A stretch of DNA of 64,000 nucleotides from Flavobacterium akiainvivens (GCF_001278115.1 NZ_LIYD01000005.1:495906-559905), one strand, 5' to 3'; shown: positions 1 through 8,621, numbered from the stretch's first letter. Numbers and translations are program-made. Notes: generated by a model from the letters alone, not told the origin.

Positions 1-555
1 AAGGTTGTTTAATTCTTTAAAATCACCTATATCTGCTTGTTTAAGTGCATTGATATAAACCGTTCTCGATTCACCGTCCCGGCTATAAAAATCTAAAGGA
101 TAATACCCTAACTTTAATGCTACAAGATTCATTAAAATACGGCCAAGCCTGCCATTTCCATTATTAAAGGGATGTATTATAACAAACTGGTAGTGTGCAA
201 ACACAATACAATCTATATGGTCCTGCCTGCTTTTTACAATATTAATTTTGTAATTGAGGTTATCAAGAAACTGATACATTAAGTTTGGTATGCGATGAGG
301 CTCAGGTAACTGTAACTGCCCGGCCTGAACGCTGATTTTACGCCATTTTCCTGCCCAGCCATACAAGACCTGAAATGCTGCTTTGTGTAGTTCGAGGATA
401 GTGTCAACTGTTATATTAGCCAGGATATCTATTTCAAACATCCTGATTTCTGCCTTGGCAATACCTTCAGCTTCAATTTCGTTAATCTTTGAAATATCGG
501 TTATACCTAACAGATTTTCTTCAGGGCCCGAAGTATAGTTTGTATTGTTATCCAT
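1..555 (-). CDS. Fic domain protein, C-terminus cut by window edge
   Basis: The 185 visible N-terminal residues form a Fic/DOC protein. The motif HPFNNGNGR starts near residue 128; H128 would be the catalytic base and the Gly/Asn/Arg residues bind the nucleotide phosphates. Known Fic enzymes usually transfer AMP or another nucleotide monophosphate to a hydroxyl of a protein; the target here cannot be told. The ATG at 555 follows the upstream membrane-protein gene by 7 bases, suggesting co-transcription. No toxin-antitoxin style small partner with an obvious inhibitory motif is visible. The family call is firm; the role is unknown because the C-terminus and downstream neighbours lie outside the window. 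Confidence 0.9.
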   Translation of the reverse strand, partial: MDNNTNYTSGPEENLLGITDISKINEIEAEGIAKAEIRMFEIDILANITVDTILELHKAAFQVLYGWAGKWRKISVQAGQLQLPEPHRIPNLMYQFLDNLNYKINIVKSRQDHIDCIVFAHYQFVIIHPFNNGNGRLGRILMNLVALKLGYYPLDFYSRDGESRTVYINALKQADIGDFKELNNL

Positions 556-562
556 TTCGACT

Positions 563-841
563 TTATATTTTTTTACGCCTCAACTTCATAAAAGCATACA
601 GAATCCCGGTATGTATAACAATATTGATTACCATAAGGGTAAGGCCAAACCATGTAGGACTGGTATAAAAAGGCCAAGTAGGGTTTATGAGACTAAGGGG
701 CAGGGCAAGGAGCACGTTTAATAAGTGCCCGATGGATTCGGCAAATTTGGGTACTATTTCCTGCGTGAGGAACAGCCCAAGCATACCGAGTAGCAATTCA
801 ACAATCAACAATATGGCGAAAAGCCTTAAATAGGTTTTCAT
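563..841 (-). CDS. Small membrane protein, function unknown
   Basis: This 92-residue protein is mostly hydrophobic. A first membrane segment covers about residues 5-28, a second lies near 38-55 (LLNVLLALPLSL), and a third near 63-85 ends in a positive LRRKKI tail that should face the cytoplasm. It has no lipoprotein cysteine. The stop lies 7 bases before the Fic gene start, so the two probably share a transcript. I do not recognise the family and no function can be given. Confidence 0.6.
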   Translation of the reverse strand: MKTYLRLFAILLIVELLLGMLGLFLTQEIVPKFAESIGHLLNVLLALPLSLINPTWPFYTSPTWFGLTLMVINIVIHTGILYAFMKLRRKKI

Positions 842-945
842 TGGTTAGGCGTATAAAAAAATTATGCCTCGAAAATAAGTATAATTTTTCGGCCTTTAAA
901 ATCATGTAGAATTACAAATAAAACGTTAAAAAACTTGCTCACATC

Positions 946-974
946 AAATTCACGATATATCGTGAATTTTTTTT
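946..974 (+). terminator. Perfect palindrome with plus-strand T-run, no plus-strand gene upstream
   Basis: Positions 946-969 are an exact palindrome centred at 957/958, and Ts continue to 974. On the plus strand this has the shape of an intrinsic terminator, but the neighbouring genes are all on the minus strand. It may end an unseen plus-strand RNA, or be an operator or a repeat instead. Confidence 0.4.
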
Positions 975-1155
975 AGCGACGAAAACGCAAAGCACTAACA
1001 AACAGAAACTTAACGAAAAAGCATTTTTTTGCTTCATAAATCATATAATTGGAAATCCTATCCGACAACAAAACCATGTCAAAACACACTACCTTCTTTT
1101 ACAACCAAACTTTTTATGGCTTTTTGATGCTGCTTTTTAAACGTAATTTCAAACT

Positions 1156-1181
1156 CCAAAAGTGAAATATTAAGCACTTTT
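1156..1181 (+). repeat. Dispersed intergenic element, copy 1
   Basis: This 26-mer begins CCAAAAGTGAAATATTA and ends GCACTTTT. It matches the reverse complement of 51060-51085 with one mismatch, and its first 17 bases are identical to 25512-25528. The ends (CCAAAAGTG and CACTTTTTGG) are inverted, so it can fold. It lies just downstream of the ABC transporter gene. Confidence 0.7.
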
Positions 1182-1228
1182 TGGGTTTGAGTGTAGTTCA
1201 TTCTGACGTCAAAAATCTGAAATTAGGA

Positions 1229-3001
1229 TTACTCTTCAGCTTCCACCGCAAATTGCGAGTAATAAAGGTTTTTGTAGTAGCCTTCGCTGCGGTTAATCAG
1301 TTCGTAATGAGTGCCTTCCTCTACAATTTTGCCTTTATCCATCACGATAATCTTGTCGGCATTGACAATCGTAGCCAGCCTGTGCGCAATTACAATTGAG
1401 GTGCGCCCCTGGGTTACGGCGTCGGTTGCATTGCGTATAAGTTCCTCACTATGAGTATCTATAGATGATGTAGCCTCGTCTAAAATCAGTATGGCAGGGT
1501 TGCTAACATAAGCCCTCAGGAAGGCTATGAGCTGCCTTTGCCCGCTACTGAGCATTACGCCACGCTCCTTAACATTGTAGTCGTACCCTTCCGGCAGGCT
1601 CATGATAAAGTCGTGTACGCCAATGGCTTGCGCGGCTTTTATAACCTGCTCACGGCTTATTTGCGGGTTATTAAGGGTAATGTTGTTGAGTATGGTATCT
1701 GCAAACAAAAACACATCCTGAAGCACCACAGCAATCTGGCGGCGCAGGCTGTCGAGTGTAAAGTGGTCAATATCAGTATTATCTATGGTGATAGTGCCGC
1801 TGTCAATCTCATAAAAACGGTTCAGCAGGTTGATAATTGTACTTTTACCGGCACCTGTTGCACCTACTATGGCTACGGTTTGCCCGGCCTCTACCTTAAG
1901 GGTAATCCCTTTTATAACTTCCTCATTTTCAATATAACTGAAGCGTACATCGTTAAAATACAGGTCGCCTTTAAAATGCCATGCTTCCTGGGTGCCCTGT
2001 TGCTGTATATTCTGTTCTAAATCAAGTACTTCAAACACACGGTCGCTTGCCACGATGCCCATTTGCATCTCGTTGAATTTATCGGCAATTTGTCGTAACG
2101 GGTTGAATAACATAGGGATATACATCAGGTAGCCTATCAGGTCGCCCGGTGTGGTAAAGTTATCATGGGCCACAATGCTCATACCTCCGTACCATATTAC
2201 AAACCCGAGGGTTACGGCCGAGACGATATCGGCAATAGGGAAGAACACCGAGTTGTACAGGATGTTCTTTTTCCAGGCATCGTTATGTTTTTGGTTTATT
2301 TTTTTAAAGTTCTCATATTCAATATCTTCACGGTTAAAAAGCTGTACGATTTTCATACCGGTAAGGCGCTCCTGAACAAAAGTATTGAGGTTGGCCACCT
2401 GGGCGCGTACCTCTACAAAGGCTACCTTCATTTTCTTCTGGAAGATGCGGGTGGCAATAACTAAAAACGGCATGGCAAGCATTACAACCACTGTCAGTTT
2501 CCAGTTGATCCAGAACATAAACCCTAAGATTACCAGCATTTTAAGTATGTCTGATACTATCATGAACAAACCCTGGCTGAATATTTTGGCAATGGACTCA
2601 ATATCAAAAACGGTGCGGGTAACAAGGCGTCCAACTGCCTCGTTATCAAAGAATTTCATCCTGAAACTGCTTATGTGGGCAAAGAGTTTCTCTCGGATAT
2701 CCTTTACAATATCCTGCCCAAGCCAGTTGGCCCAGTACACAAAATAGAACTGTGCGGCAACTTCAAGTATTAGTGCCACAGTCATTACTATAATGTAGGT
2801 AATGAGGCCGTTATAGTCTTTGTGTTCAAGTGTTTTATCTACCACATCGCCGGCATACATGGGGCGCAGGGCGGCAAATAATGAGAGGGCAAGGGCAAAA
2901 AGTACAACCCACACAAAGCGTGAGCGGTAGGGTTTTGCAAACTGCATCACTTTTTTGAGTGATGATATATTCTTATTCTTAGGGGTGTCTTTGGCTTTCA
3001 T
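1229..3001 (-). CDS. ABC exporter, MsbA-like, fused permease and ATPase
   Basis: This 590-residue half-transporter has six membrane segments in about residues 28-320 and an ATPase domain from about 345. Walker A GATGAGKST begins near residue 380; the signature LSSGQRQ and Walker B ILILDEATSS follow, with the switch histidine in IAHRLAT. Such proteins form homo- or heterodimers that export lipids, drugs or peptides across the inner membrane using ATP; the substrate cannot be read from sequence. I chose the ATG at 3001. An in-frame TTG at 3013 would overlap the truA stop by 4 bases and is possible. It probably forms an operon with truA. Confidence 0.92.
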   Translation of the reverse strand: MKAKDTPKNKNISSLKKVMQFAKPYRSRFVWVVLFALALSLFAALRPMYAGDVVDKTLEHKDYNGLITYIIVMTVALILEVAAQFYFVYWANWLGQDIVKDIREKLFAHISSFRMKFFDNEAVGRLVTRTVFDIESIAKIFSQGLFMIVSDILKMLVILGFMFWINWKLTVVVMLAMPFLVIATRIFQKKMKVAFVEVRAQVANLNTFVQERLTGMKIVQLFNREDIEYENFKKINQKHNDAWKKNILYNSVFFPIADIVSAVTLGFVIWYGGMSIVAHDNFTTPGDLIGYLMYIPMLFNPLRQIADKFNEMQMGIVASDRVFEVLDLEQNIQQQGTQEAWHFKGDLYFNDVRFSYIENEEVIKGITLKVEAGQTVAIVGATGAGKSTIINLLNRFYEIDSGTITIDNTDIDHFTLDSLRRQIAVVLQDVFLFADTILNNITLNNPQISREQVIKAAQAIGVHDFIMSLPEGYDYNVKERGVMLSSGQRQLIAFLRAYVSNPAILILDEATSSIDTHSEELIRNATDAVTQGRTSIVIAHRLATIVNADKIIVMDKGKIVEEGTHYELINRSEGYYKNLYYSQFAVEAEE

Positions 3002-3009
3002 AACGAGCC

Positions 3010-3744
3010 TCAAAGATACGGATATTTTACCTTAGTAAGGTACAATCCGTGTGCCGGAACCGAGAAACCTGCGGCACTACGGTCGCGGCTTTCTATTATC
3101 TGCCTGAAATCGTGCAGGTTAATTTTGCCAAGCCCCACATTTACAAGTGTACCCACAATGGCGCGCACCATGTTGCGCAAAAAACGGTCGGCCGTAACGG
3201 TAAATACAAGGCGGGTGCCGTTTTGCTGCCAGTAGGCTTCGGTAACCTTGCAGTTAAAGGTTTTTACATCGGTGTGGGTTTTGCTAAAGCATTTAAAATC
3301 AATATATTCAAAAAGTATTTTAGCGGCTTCGTTCATTTTATCCACATCCAGCGGGTGAAAGTTATACCAGCTGCCTTCGGTTACAAAAGCATCCTTAAAG
3401 GTATGGATATGATACTCATAAGTTCGGCTGGTGGCGTCAAAACGGGCATGAGCTTCGTCGTGCAACTGAATGAAACGGTACACCACAATATCCTTTGGCA
3501 AAAAGGCATTGAGGCGTTTGGTGAGGATGTCACTGTCTATAACATCTTCATAATCAAAGTGTGCAAACATCTGGGTGGCGTGCACGCCGGTATCGGTACG
3601 GCCTGCGCCTACAACGTCTATCTCTTTGCGTAGCAGGATAGAAAGCGCCTTGTTAAGCGTTTCCTGAACTGACGGGCTGTGGGGCTGGTACTGCCAACCG
3701 CAGTATTCCTTACCGTTATAAGCAAATTCTATGAAGTATCTCAT
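3010..3744 (-). CDS. truA: tRNA pseudouridine synthase A
   Basis: This 244-residue protein converts uridines 38-40 of the tRNA anticodon arm to pseudouridine. The catalytic aspartate is D51 in GAGRTDTGVHA, and length and layout match the TruA family end to end. The ATG at 3744 lies only 5 bases after a TATCTTTG promoter box on the same strand, so the mRNA may be leaderless or nearly so. The downstream ABC exporter begins within a few bases of the stop, suggesting co-transcription. Confidence 0.95.
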   Translation of the reverse strand: MRYFIEFAYNGKEYCGWQYQPHSPSVQETLNKALSILLRKEIDVVGAGRTDTGVHATQMFAHFDYEDVIDSDILTKRLNAFLPKDIVVYRFIQLHDEAHARFDATSRTYEYHIHTFKDAFVTEGSWYNFHPLDVDKMNEAAKILFEYIDFKCFSKTHTDVKTFNCKVTEAYWQQNGTRLVFTVTADRFLRNMVRAIVGTLVNVGLGKINLHDFRQIIESRDRSAAGFSVPAHGLYLTKVKYPYL

Positions 3745-3749
3745 GGGGG

Positions 3750-3757
3750 CAAAGATA
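3750..3757 (-). promoter_or_regulatory. Promoter box TAnnTTTG for truA
   Basis: TATCTTTG on the minus strand matches the Bacteroidota -7 consensus TAnnTTTG. It ends 5 bases before the truA ATG, so transcription should start at or next to the start codon. No clear -33 element is seen. Confidence 0.55.
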
Positions 3758-3764
3758 CTGTGTT

Positions 3765-3800
3765 TGTTTCAGGTTTAAAGTTTAAAGTTTCAGGTTCAGG
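3765..3800. repeat. Single word-run arm (GTTTCAGG/TTTAAAG words)
   Basis: A run of short imperfect words (GTTTCAGG, TTTAAAG, GTTTCAGG) lies between the divergent truA and phosphoesterase genes. It resembles one arm of the palindromic elements at 45.9 and 46.6 kb but has no complementary partner here, so it may be a remnant. Confidence 0.5.
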
Positions 3801-3813
3801 GCGCAAAACTTTG

Positions 3814-3821
3814 TAACTTTG
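3814..3821 (+). promoter_or_regulatory. Promoter box TAnnTTTG for the phosphoesterase gene
   Basis: TAACTTTG fits the Bacteroidota -7 consensus exactly and lies 25 bases before the ATG at 3847. It sits just after the word-run at 3765-3800, which would provide the -33 region. Confidence 0.55.
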
Positions 3822-3846
3822 CTGCTCTGCAACTTTGAAGCTTAAA

Positions 3847-4344
3847 ATGACAAAAATCCTGCTGCTTAGCGATACCCATAGCCATATAGACGATACCATA
3901 CTTAAATATGTAAACCTGGCCGACGAAGTGTGGCATGCGGGCGATATTGGCGACCTTAGCGTTACTGATGCTATAAAGAAAATTAAGCCGTTACGCGCTG
4001 TATACGGCAATATTGATGATGCTAAGGCGCGCCTGGAGTTTCCGTTAAATAACAGGTTTATGTGCGAAGGGGTAGAGGTGCTGATAACCCATATAGGCGG
4101 TTATCCCGGAAAATATAGCCCGTCTATCCGCCAGGAACTGATGCTGAACCCTCCTAAACTATTCATTTGTGGGCACAGCCATATACTCAAGGTGATGCCT
4201 GATAATAAGTTGGGATTGTTGCACATGAACCCCGGGGCGGCGGGTATGCACGGCTTTCAGCAGGTGCGCACCATGCTGCGGTTTGAAATAGACGGTGATA
4301 AAATTCAGAACCTTGAAGTGGTGGAAATGCCGAAGAAGGTTTGA
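3847..4344 (+). CDS. Metallophosphoesterase, YfcE/MJ0936 type
   Basis: This 165-residue single-domain phosphodiesterase has all the family metal ligands in order: DTHSH near the N-terminus, GDIGD, GNID, THIGG and CGHSH. Known relatives are cytoplasmic dimetal phosphodiesterases with poorly defined natural substrates. I start it at the ATG at 3847; a TTG four codons upstream is in frame but would add only MKLK before a normal family N-terminus. It is transcribed away from truA and stands alone. Confidence 0.85.
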   Translation: MTKILLLSDTHSHIDDTILKYVNLADEVWHAGDIGDLSVTDAIKKIKPLRAVYGNIDDAKARLEFPLNNRFMCEGVEVLITHIGGYPGKYSPSIRQELMLNPPKLFICGHSHILKVMPDNKLGLLHMNPGAAGMHGFQQVRTMLRFEIDGDKIQNLEVVEMPKKV

Positions 4345-4346
4345 TG

Positions 4347-4423
4347 TTTATTTTAAATTTTGAATGATTAATTTTAAATTACACAAAAACCAAATTAACT
4401 CATTAACAAATAACCAAATAACC
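4347..4423. repeat. Word-run AT-rich intergenic segment
   Basis: The gap between convergent genes holds two runs of short words, TTTTAAATT-type and then AACCAAATAAC-type. They do not pair with each other. They resemble the arm composition of the palindromic elements elsewhere in the window but could be simple AT-rich sequence. Confidence 0.3.
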
Positions 4424-4425
4424 CG

Positions 4426-5064
4426 TTAGTTGTTGAAGGCGTAATTCAGTATGTTAGCTCCCATTTTTAGGGCTTTTGTGCGTACTTCAAGTGGGTCATT
4501 GTGTACTTCGGCGTCTTCCCAGCCGTCGCCAAGGTCGGTTTCAAGGGTGTAGAGCAGTACTAACCTGCCCTCTACAAAAATACCCCAGGCCTGTGGTGCT
4601 TTGTTATCGTGCTCGTGTATTTTTGGCAATCCCTGTGGGAAACTAAAAGGCCCTTTAAAAATCTCATGGCTTGCAGGAACCAATGCTAACTCCTTATCTG
4701 GGAATATCTTTTTTATCTCACGGCGAATATACTGGTCCATGCCATAATTATCGTCAATATGCAAAAAACCGCCCGATGTAAGGTAGTTGCGCAGGTTGGT
4801 AATGTCATTATCGCTAAACACCACATTGCCGTGGCCCGTCATGTGCACAAAGGCATAGCTAAACAAATCAGCACTACCGGCCTCAACGGTAGATGTTTTG
4901 GCTGTTATTTTGGTATTGATGTTCTGGTTGCAAAATTTAGCCAGGTTGGGCAGCGATGTGGGGTTGCCATACCAGTCGCCGCCGCCGCTGTATTTAAGCA
5001 CGGCAATTTCCTGTGCAGCAAGCAAGGCGGGGGTAAGTAAGAGTATAGAGAGCAGTTTTTTCAT
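4426..5064 (-). CDS. DUF4159 domain protein, exported
   Basis: This 212-residue protein starts with a signal peptide (MKKLLSILLLTPALLAAQ). The rest is a DUF4159 domain: after EIAVLKYSGGGDWYGN comes the conserved core YAFVHMTGHG, then the GGFLHIDDNYG stretch. DUF4159 resembles class I glutamine-amidotransferase-like folds, and relatives occur next to membrane or gliding-related genes in Bacteroidota, but no activity is known to me. It is probably periplasmic. No operon partner is evident; the DUF1697 gene upstream is 47 bases away on the same strand. Confidence 0.85.
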   Translation of the reverse strand: MKKLLSILLLTPALLAAQEIAVLKYSGGGDWYGNPTSLPNLAKFCNQNINTKITAKTSTVEAGSADLFSYAFVHMTGHGNVVFSDNDITNLRNYLTSGGFLHIDDNYGMDQYIRREIKKIFPDKELALVPASHEIFKGPFSFPQGLPKIHEHDNKAPQAWGIFVEGRLVLLYTLETDLGDGWEDAEVHNDPLEVRTKALKMGANILNYAFNN

Positions 5065-5111
5065 AGCAAATATCTGTTGTAAAGATATAAAACAAACGGA
5101 AACACGGTGGC

Positions 5112-5663
5112 TTAATTGCCTTTTAGCATTTCCAGCAGTTTCAGGGTGGTGTTCCAGTTGCGTGTTGTAGATTTCAGCCCCAGCTTACCTTCTATAAACG
5201 AATTGCTGAATTTTGAGTCAGCCGCGCTTTGCGAAAGCTTAAGGTACAGTATATTATCTACGGTTTTAAACTCATCATCGCTGCGGTTGTATTTTTTAAG
5301 CTGGTCGTTGCCCTGTGGTGTGGCATCGCCGCTAAGGAATGCTACAAAATATTTCTTTACACCGCTTGGTTCGGGCTCCGGGCCTGTAAACGGGTTATTG
5401 TCAACGGCTTTTTGCAGTTCGGTTTCATCCAGTATAAAGTTAAAAACGTCGTGGCCATATTCTTTGTACAGCAGGGTTTCTATATCGCGTTTTAGCTTGG
5501 CTTTATCAGTTTCGTCTTTCTCAAAAACCACATTACCGCTTTGTATGTAGGTCTGCACGTTTTGGTAACCCTCTGCCGTCATTAGCTTTTTAAGGTGGTC
5601 CATCTTGATAATGTTGTGGCCGCTAACGTTTACGGCCCTGAATAACGCAAGGTATTTTGGCAT
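5112..5663 (-). CDS. DUF1697 protein
   Basis: This 183-residue soluble protein shows the DUF1697 signature from its first residues: LALFRAVNVSGHN, then a variant of the LKxLxxxxGYxNVQTYIQSGNVVF block near residues 25-50. The family is widespread and probably cytosolic, with no established function. Length fits the family. It is transcribed divergently from rlmD. Confidence 0.88.
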   Translation of the reverse strand: MPKYLALFRAVNVSGHNIIKMDHLKKLMTAEGYQNVQTYIQSGNVVFEKDETDKAKLKRDIETLLYKEYGHDVFNFILDETELQKAVDNNPFTGPEPEPSGVKKYFVAFLSGDATPQGNDQLKKYNRSDDEFKTVDNILYLKLSQSAADSKFSNSFIEGKLGLKSTTRNWNTTLKLLEMLKGN

Positions 5664-5719
5664 ACTTGTGTAGATTGATGATAAATTACAAATTTATTTA
5701 AATTCTGTGACCAATAACG

Positions 5720-5727
5720 TATTTTTG
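5720..5727 (+). promoter_or_regulatory. Promoter box TAnnTTTG for rlmD
   Basis: TATTTTTG matches the -7 consensus and ends 4 bases before the rlmD ATG at 5732. If it is used, the transcript would be leaderless or have a leader of a base or two. No clear -33 TTG is seen at the expected distance. Confidence 0.45.
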
Positions 5728-5731
5728 CCGC

Positions 5732-7144
5732 ATGGGAAAAAGAAAAACAGACAAAATTGTCTTTACTAATGTTGATGTGCTTGATGCCGGTGCAAAAGGC
5801 GTGAGTGTTGCCAAGGCGCCGGACGGCAAGGTAATTTTTATTCCGAATGTAGTGCCGGGCGATGTGGTTGATGTGCAGACGTTTAAAAAGCGTAAGGCCT
5901 ATTATGAAGGTAAAGCCGTGCATTTTCATGAATACAGCGCCGACAGGGTTATACCGCAGTGCCAGCATTTTGGTGCATGTGGCGGCTGCAAATGGCAAAA
6001 TATGCTGTATGAAAAGCAGCTGTATTATAAAAACCGTGAGGTATTTAACCACCTTAAGCGCATTGGTAAGGTAGAATTGCCTGAATTTGAGCCTATAAAA
6101 GGCAGCGATAAGCAGTTTTACTACCGCAACAAAATGGAGTTTTCTTTTAGTAATGCCCGTTGGATAACAGAGGAAGAATCTGCTTCAGGCGAAGAAATAG
6201 ACAACCGCAATGCGCTGGGTTTCCACATACCGCGCATGTGGGATAAAATTCTTGACATTACCCATTGCCACCTTCAGGGCGACCCAAGCAACATGATTCG
6301 TAATGCGGTGAGGGATTTTGCCAATGAGCACAACCTGGAGTTTTTTAACCCGCGCGAACACAGCGGCCTGCTGCGCACGCTTATGATTCGCAATACCAGT
6401 ATTGGTGAGCTGATGGTGCTTATCCAGTTCTTTGATAATAATAAAGAACAGCGCGAAATGCTGCTGGATTTCCTTATGGAGAAATTCCCGGGTATTACAT
6501 CGCTGCAATATGTGGTAAACCAAAAGGCTAATGACACGCTGTATGACCAGAATATAAAGCTGTATAAAGGGCGCGACTATATTCTGGAAGAGATGGAAGG
6601 CCTTACCTTTAAGATTAATGCCAAGTCTTTTTACCAGACAAACAGCGAACAGGCCTATGAACTGTACAGTATAACACGCGATTTTGCAGGGCTAACCGGC
6701 AACGAGCTGGTGTATGACCTGTATACCGGTACCGGCACTATTGCCCAGTTTGTATCGCGCAAAGCAAAAAAAGTGGTAGGGGTAGAGGCAGTGCCCGAGG
6801 CTATTGCCGATGCAAAGGAAAACGCCAAACGCAATAATATTGACAATTGCGAGTTTTTTGTTGGGGATATGAAGGATGTGTTTAACGCTGAATTCATTAA
6901 TACCCACGGCCACCCGGATGTTATTATAACCGACCCTCCGCGCGATGGTATGCATAAAGATGTAGTAGAGCAAATACTGCGCATTGCCCCTGAAAAGGTA
7001 GTGTATGTAAGCTGTAACAGCGCTACACAGGCGCGCGACCTGGCCCTTATGGACGAAATGTATAAAGTAACCCGTGTGCGCCCGGTAGATATGTTTCCGC
7101 AAACGCACCACGTGGAAAATGTTGTACTTTTAGAGAAACGATAA
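5732..7144 (+). CDS. rlmD: 23S rRNA (uracil-5)-methyltransferase, RlmD/RumA type
   Basis: This 470-residue SAM-dependent enzyme methylates C5 of a uridine in 23S rRNA (U1939 in E. coli numbering). An N-terminal TRAM domain covers about residues 1-70. C77, C83 and C86 in CQHFGACGGC plus a later cysteine (THCHLQG) should hold a 4Fe-4S cluster. The SAM site is DLYTGTGT, the catalytic cysteine lies in VSCNSATQARDL, and DPPRDGM is present. A sister enzyme (RlmCD/TrmA-like) cannot be fully excluded because several RumA paralogues exist. The next gene starts 8 bases downstream. Confidence 0.9.
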   Translation: MGKRKTDKIVFTNVDVLDAGAKGVSVAKAPDGKVIFIPNVVPGDVVDVQTFKKRKAYYEGKAVHFHEYSADRVIPQCQHFGACGGCKWQNMLYEKQLYYKNREVFNHLKRIGKVELPEFEPIKGSDKQFYYRNKMEFSFSNARWITEEESASGEEIDNRNALGFHIPRMWDKILDITHCHLQGDPSNMIRNAVRDFANEHNLEFFNPREHSGLLRTLMIRNTSIGELMVLIQFFDNNKEQREMLLDFLMEKFPGITSLQYVVNQKANDTLYDQNIKLYKGRDYILEEMEGLTFKINAKSFYQTNSEQAYELYSITRDFAGLTGNELVYDLYTGTGTIAQFVSRKAKKVVGVEAVPEAIADAKENAKRNNIDNCEFFVGDMKDVFNAEFINTHGHPDVIITDPPRDGMHKDVVEQILRIAPEKVVYVSCNSATQARDLALMDEMYKVTRVRPVDMFPQTHHVENVVLLEKR

Positions 7145-7152
7145 AACCCGCT

Positions 7153-7698
7153 ATGAAAAAATTAGTTGCCTGTATTGTTGTTTTTGGCACGCTTATGGTT
7201 TACCTGAGCAGCTGCGAAAAAGACGACCTGTGTGCCGATGGTACCCTTACCACACCCAGCCTGGTTATTGCCTTTTATGATGCCAACAACCGCACGCAGC
7301 TAAAATCGGTTACGGGCCTGCAATATTTTGCCGAGGGCAGGATAGACACGCTTTCGCCAGGAACGGTAAACCGCATACGTGTACCGCTAAAAACCGACCT
7401 GAATAACACCAAGTGGGGCTTTATTTTTAACGAAGTATTTTCAGGCAGTACGGTGCCTAACCTTGATTATCTTGATTTTAGCTATGTAACCAGCGAAGAA
7501 TATATATCAAGAGCCTGTGGGTACCGCTCTATTTTTCATTTAGACCCAAGTGTTCCCGGAGACCTTAACCCCCTGATTACCGATGGCGATGCTACACGAT
7601 GGATTCAGGAGGTTGAAGTGATGACCACCGAAATAACAGACGAATTTGAAACCGCAGAAGACGACGAAAACGATGTACACATTAAGATATATTTTTAG
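7153..7698 (+). CDS. DUF6452 family lipoprotein
   Basis: This 181-residue protein has a lipoprotein signal ending in LSSC, followed by EKDDLCADGTLTTP, which marks DUF6452, a family limited to Bacteroidota. It should be anchored to the envelope. Function is unknown. The gene follows rlmD by 8 bases and overlaps the next gene by 26 bases, an arrangement that indicates one operon and translational coupling with the DUF6048 protein. Confidence 0.85.
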   Translation: MKKLVACIVVFGTLMVYLSSCEKDDLCADGTLTTPSLVIAFYDANNRTQLKSVTGLQYFAEGRIDTLSPGTVNRIRVPLKTDLNNTKWGFIFNEVFSGSTVPNLDYLDFSYVTSEEYISRACGYRSIFHLDPSVPGDLNPLITDGDATRWIQEVEVMTTEITDEFETAEDDENDVHIKIYF

Positions 7699-8455
7699 CC
7701 TTTTTGTACTGGTGTCGTTTTGTGCTGCAGCACAGGAACAGCCTAAAGACAGTACTGCAAACAAAGTGCCCGGGCCTTACCCGCAGCGCTATGGCCTGCG
7801 TATAGGGGCCGATGTGCACAGGGCGGCACGATCTGTGTATGATGATGATTTTAGGGGGATAGAGCTGGTGGGCGATTTTCGCCTGTCAAGAAAAATGTAT
7901 GCCGCCGCTGAGCTGGGTACTACTAAAATCACGGTAGATGAGCCGCAGTTAAACTTTACAGCAAACGGCAGCTATATAAAGCTGGGCTTTGATTATAACG
8001 TATACCAAAACTGGCTTGATATGGAAAACATGATATATGCCGGTATGCGCTATGGTTTCAGTACGTTTAAGCAAACGCTTAATTCATACACCATATACCA
8101 GAATTCTGATATCCTTACCAATGATGATGTTAACGGTTCTTACAACTATTTTGATGAAGTAACCGTTTACCCTAATACTGAATACAGCAGCCTTACAGCC
8201 CATTGGGTAGAAATAGTAGGGGGCTTTAAGGCTGAAGTGCTTGATAATGTATTTATTGGCCTTAGCGCACGCCTTAATATAAAGCTGGCCGAAACTGAGC
8301 CCGCCGGTTTTGCCAACCTGTATATACCGGGCTTTAACCGCACTTATGAAGGTGCTTTTGGCGTAGGTTTTAACTATACCATATCGTACCTTATACCGTT
8401 GTTTAAAAAGCAGCCCAAACCCGCAGAACCTGCTCCGGTAAAGAAAAAACAATAA
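7673..8455 (+). CDS. DUF6048 family outer-membrane protein
   Basis: This 260-residue protein starts MYTLRYIFSLF, a signal peptide ending near FCAAAQ. The body, with alternating hydrophobic strands, NGSYIKLGFDYN and a final aromatic segment, looks like a small outer-membrane beta-barrel of the DUF6048 family. I chose ATG 7673 instead of an earlier in-frame TTG because it places the signal peptide at the N-terminus. It overlaps the DUF6452 gene by 26 bases; the two families occur together in Flavobacteriaceae, so the lipoprotein and barrel probably work as a pair. A strong terminator follows. Confidence 0.85.
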   Translation: MYTLRYIFSLFVLVSFCAAAQEQPKDSTANKVPGPYPQRYGLRIGADVHRAARSVYDDDFRGIELVGDFRLSRKMYAAAELGTTKITVDEPQLNFTANGSYIKLGFDYNVYQNWLDMENMIYAGMRYGFSTFKQTLNSYTIYQNSDILTNDDVNGSYNYFDEVTVYPNTEYSSLTAHWVEIVGGFKAEVLDNVFIGLSARLNIKLAETEPAGFANLYIPGFNRTYEGAFGVGFNYTISYLIPLFKKQPKPAEPAPVKKKQ

Positions 8456-8479
8456 ATTACATATCCCCGTAATAACAAA

Positions 8480-8503
8480 AATGCCGCCCGAAAGGGCGGC
8501 ATT
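8480..8503 (+). terminator. Intrinsic terminator of the rlmD operon
   Basis: A perfect 10-bp stem, AATGCCGCCC with GGGCGGCATT, closed by a GAAA tetraloop, lies 25 bases after the DUF6048 stop. Few Ts follow, but the hairpin is very stable. Confidence 0.85.
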
Positions 8504-8621
8504 TCGCATAGTTAACTAATCATCACTTTAATTTAACTACTACTTTTTATTTTTGGAATTTTACTAAGGTGGTGCAAAGGTTTCCCTTACTGCTTTTCGG
8601 GGAAACCCTGCCAAAACCAAT

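Larger units (their letters stand above)
842..1228. other. 387-bp AT-rich intergenic region
   Basis: This is the only gene-free stretch above 300 bases. I see no coding region in it. It holds a perfect 24-bp palindrome followed by a T-run on the plus strand (946-974), a weak minus-strand hairpin with a T-rich tail around 1017-1035 that could end the ABC transporter transcript, and one copy of a dispersed intergenic repeat (1156-1181). Both flanking genes are on the minus strand. Confidence 0.6.

Noticed and set aside
8480-8503. Part of the palindromic repeat family
   Set aside because: It is a short GC-rich stem with a GAAA loop at a gene end and has no word repeats or core, so it is an ordinary terminator.
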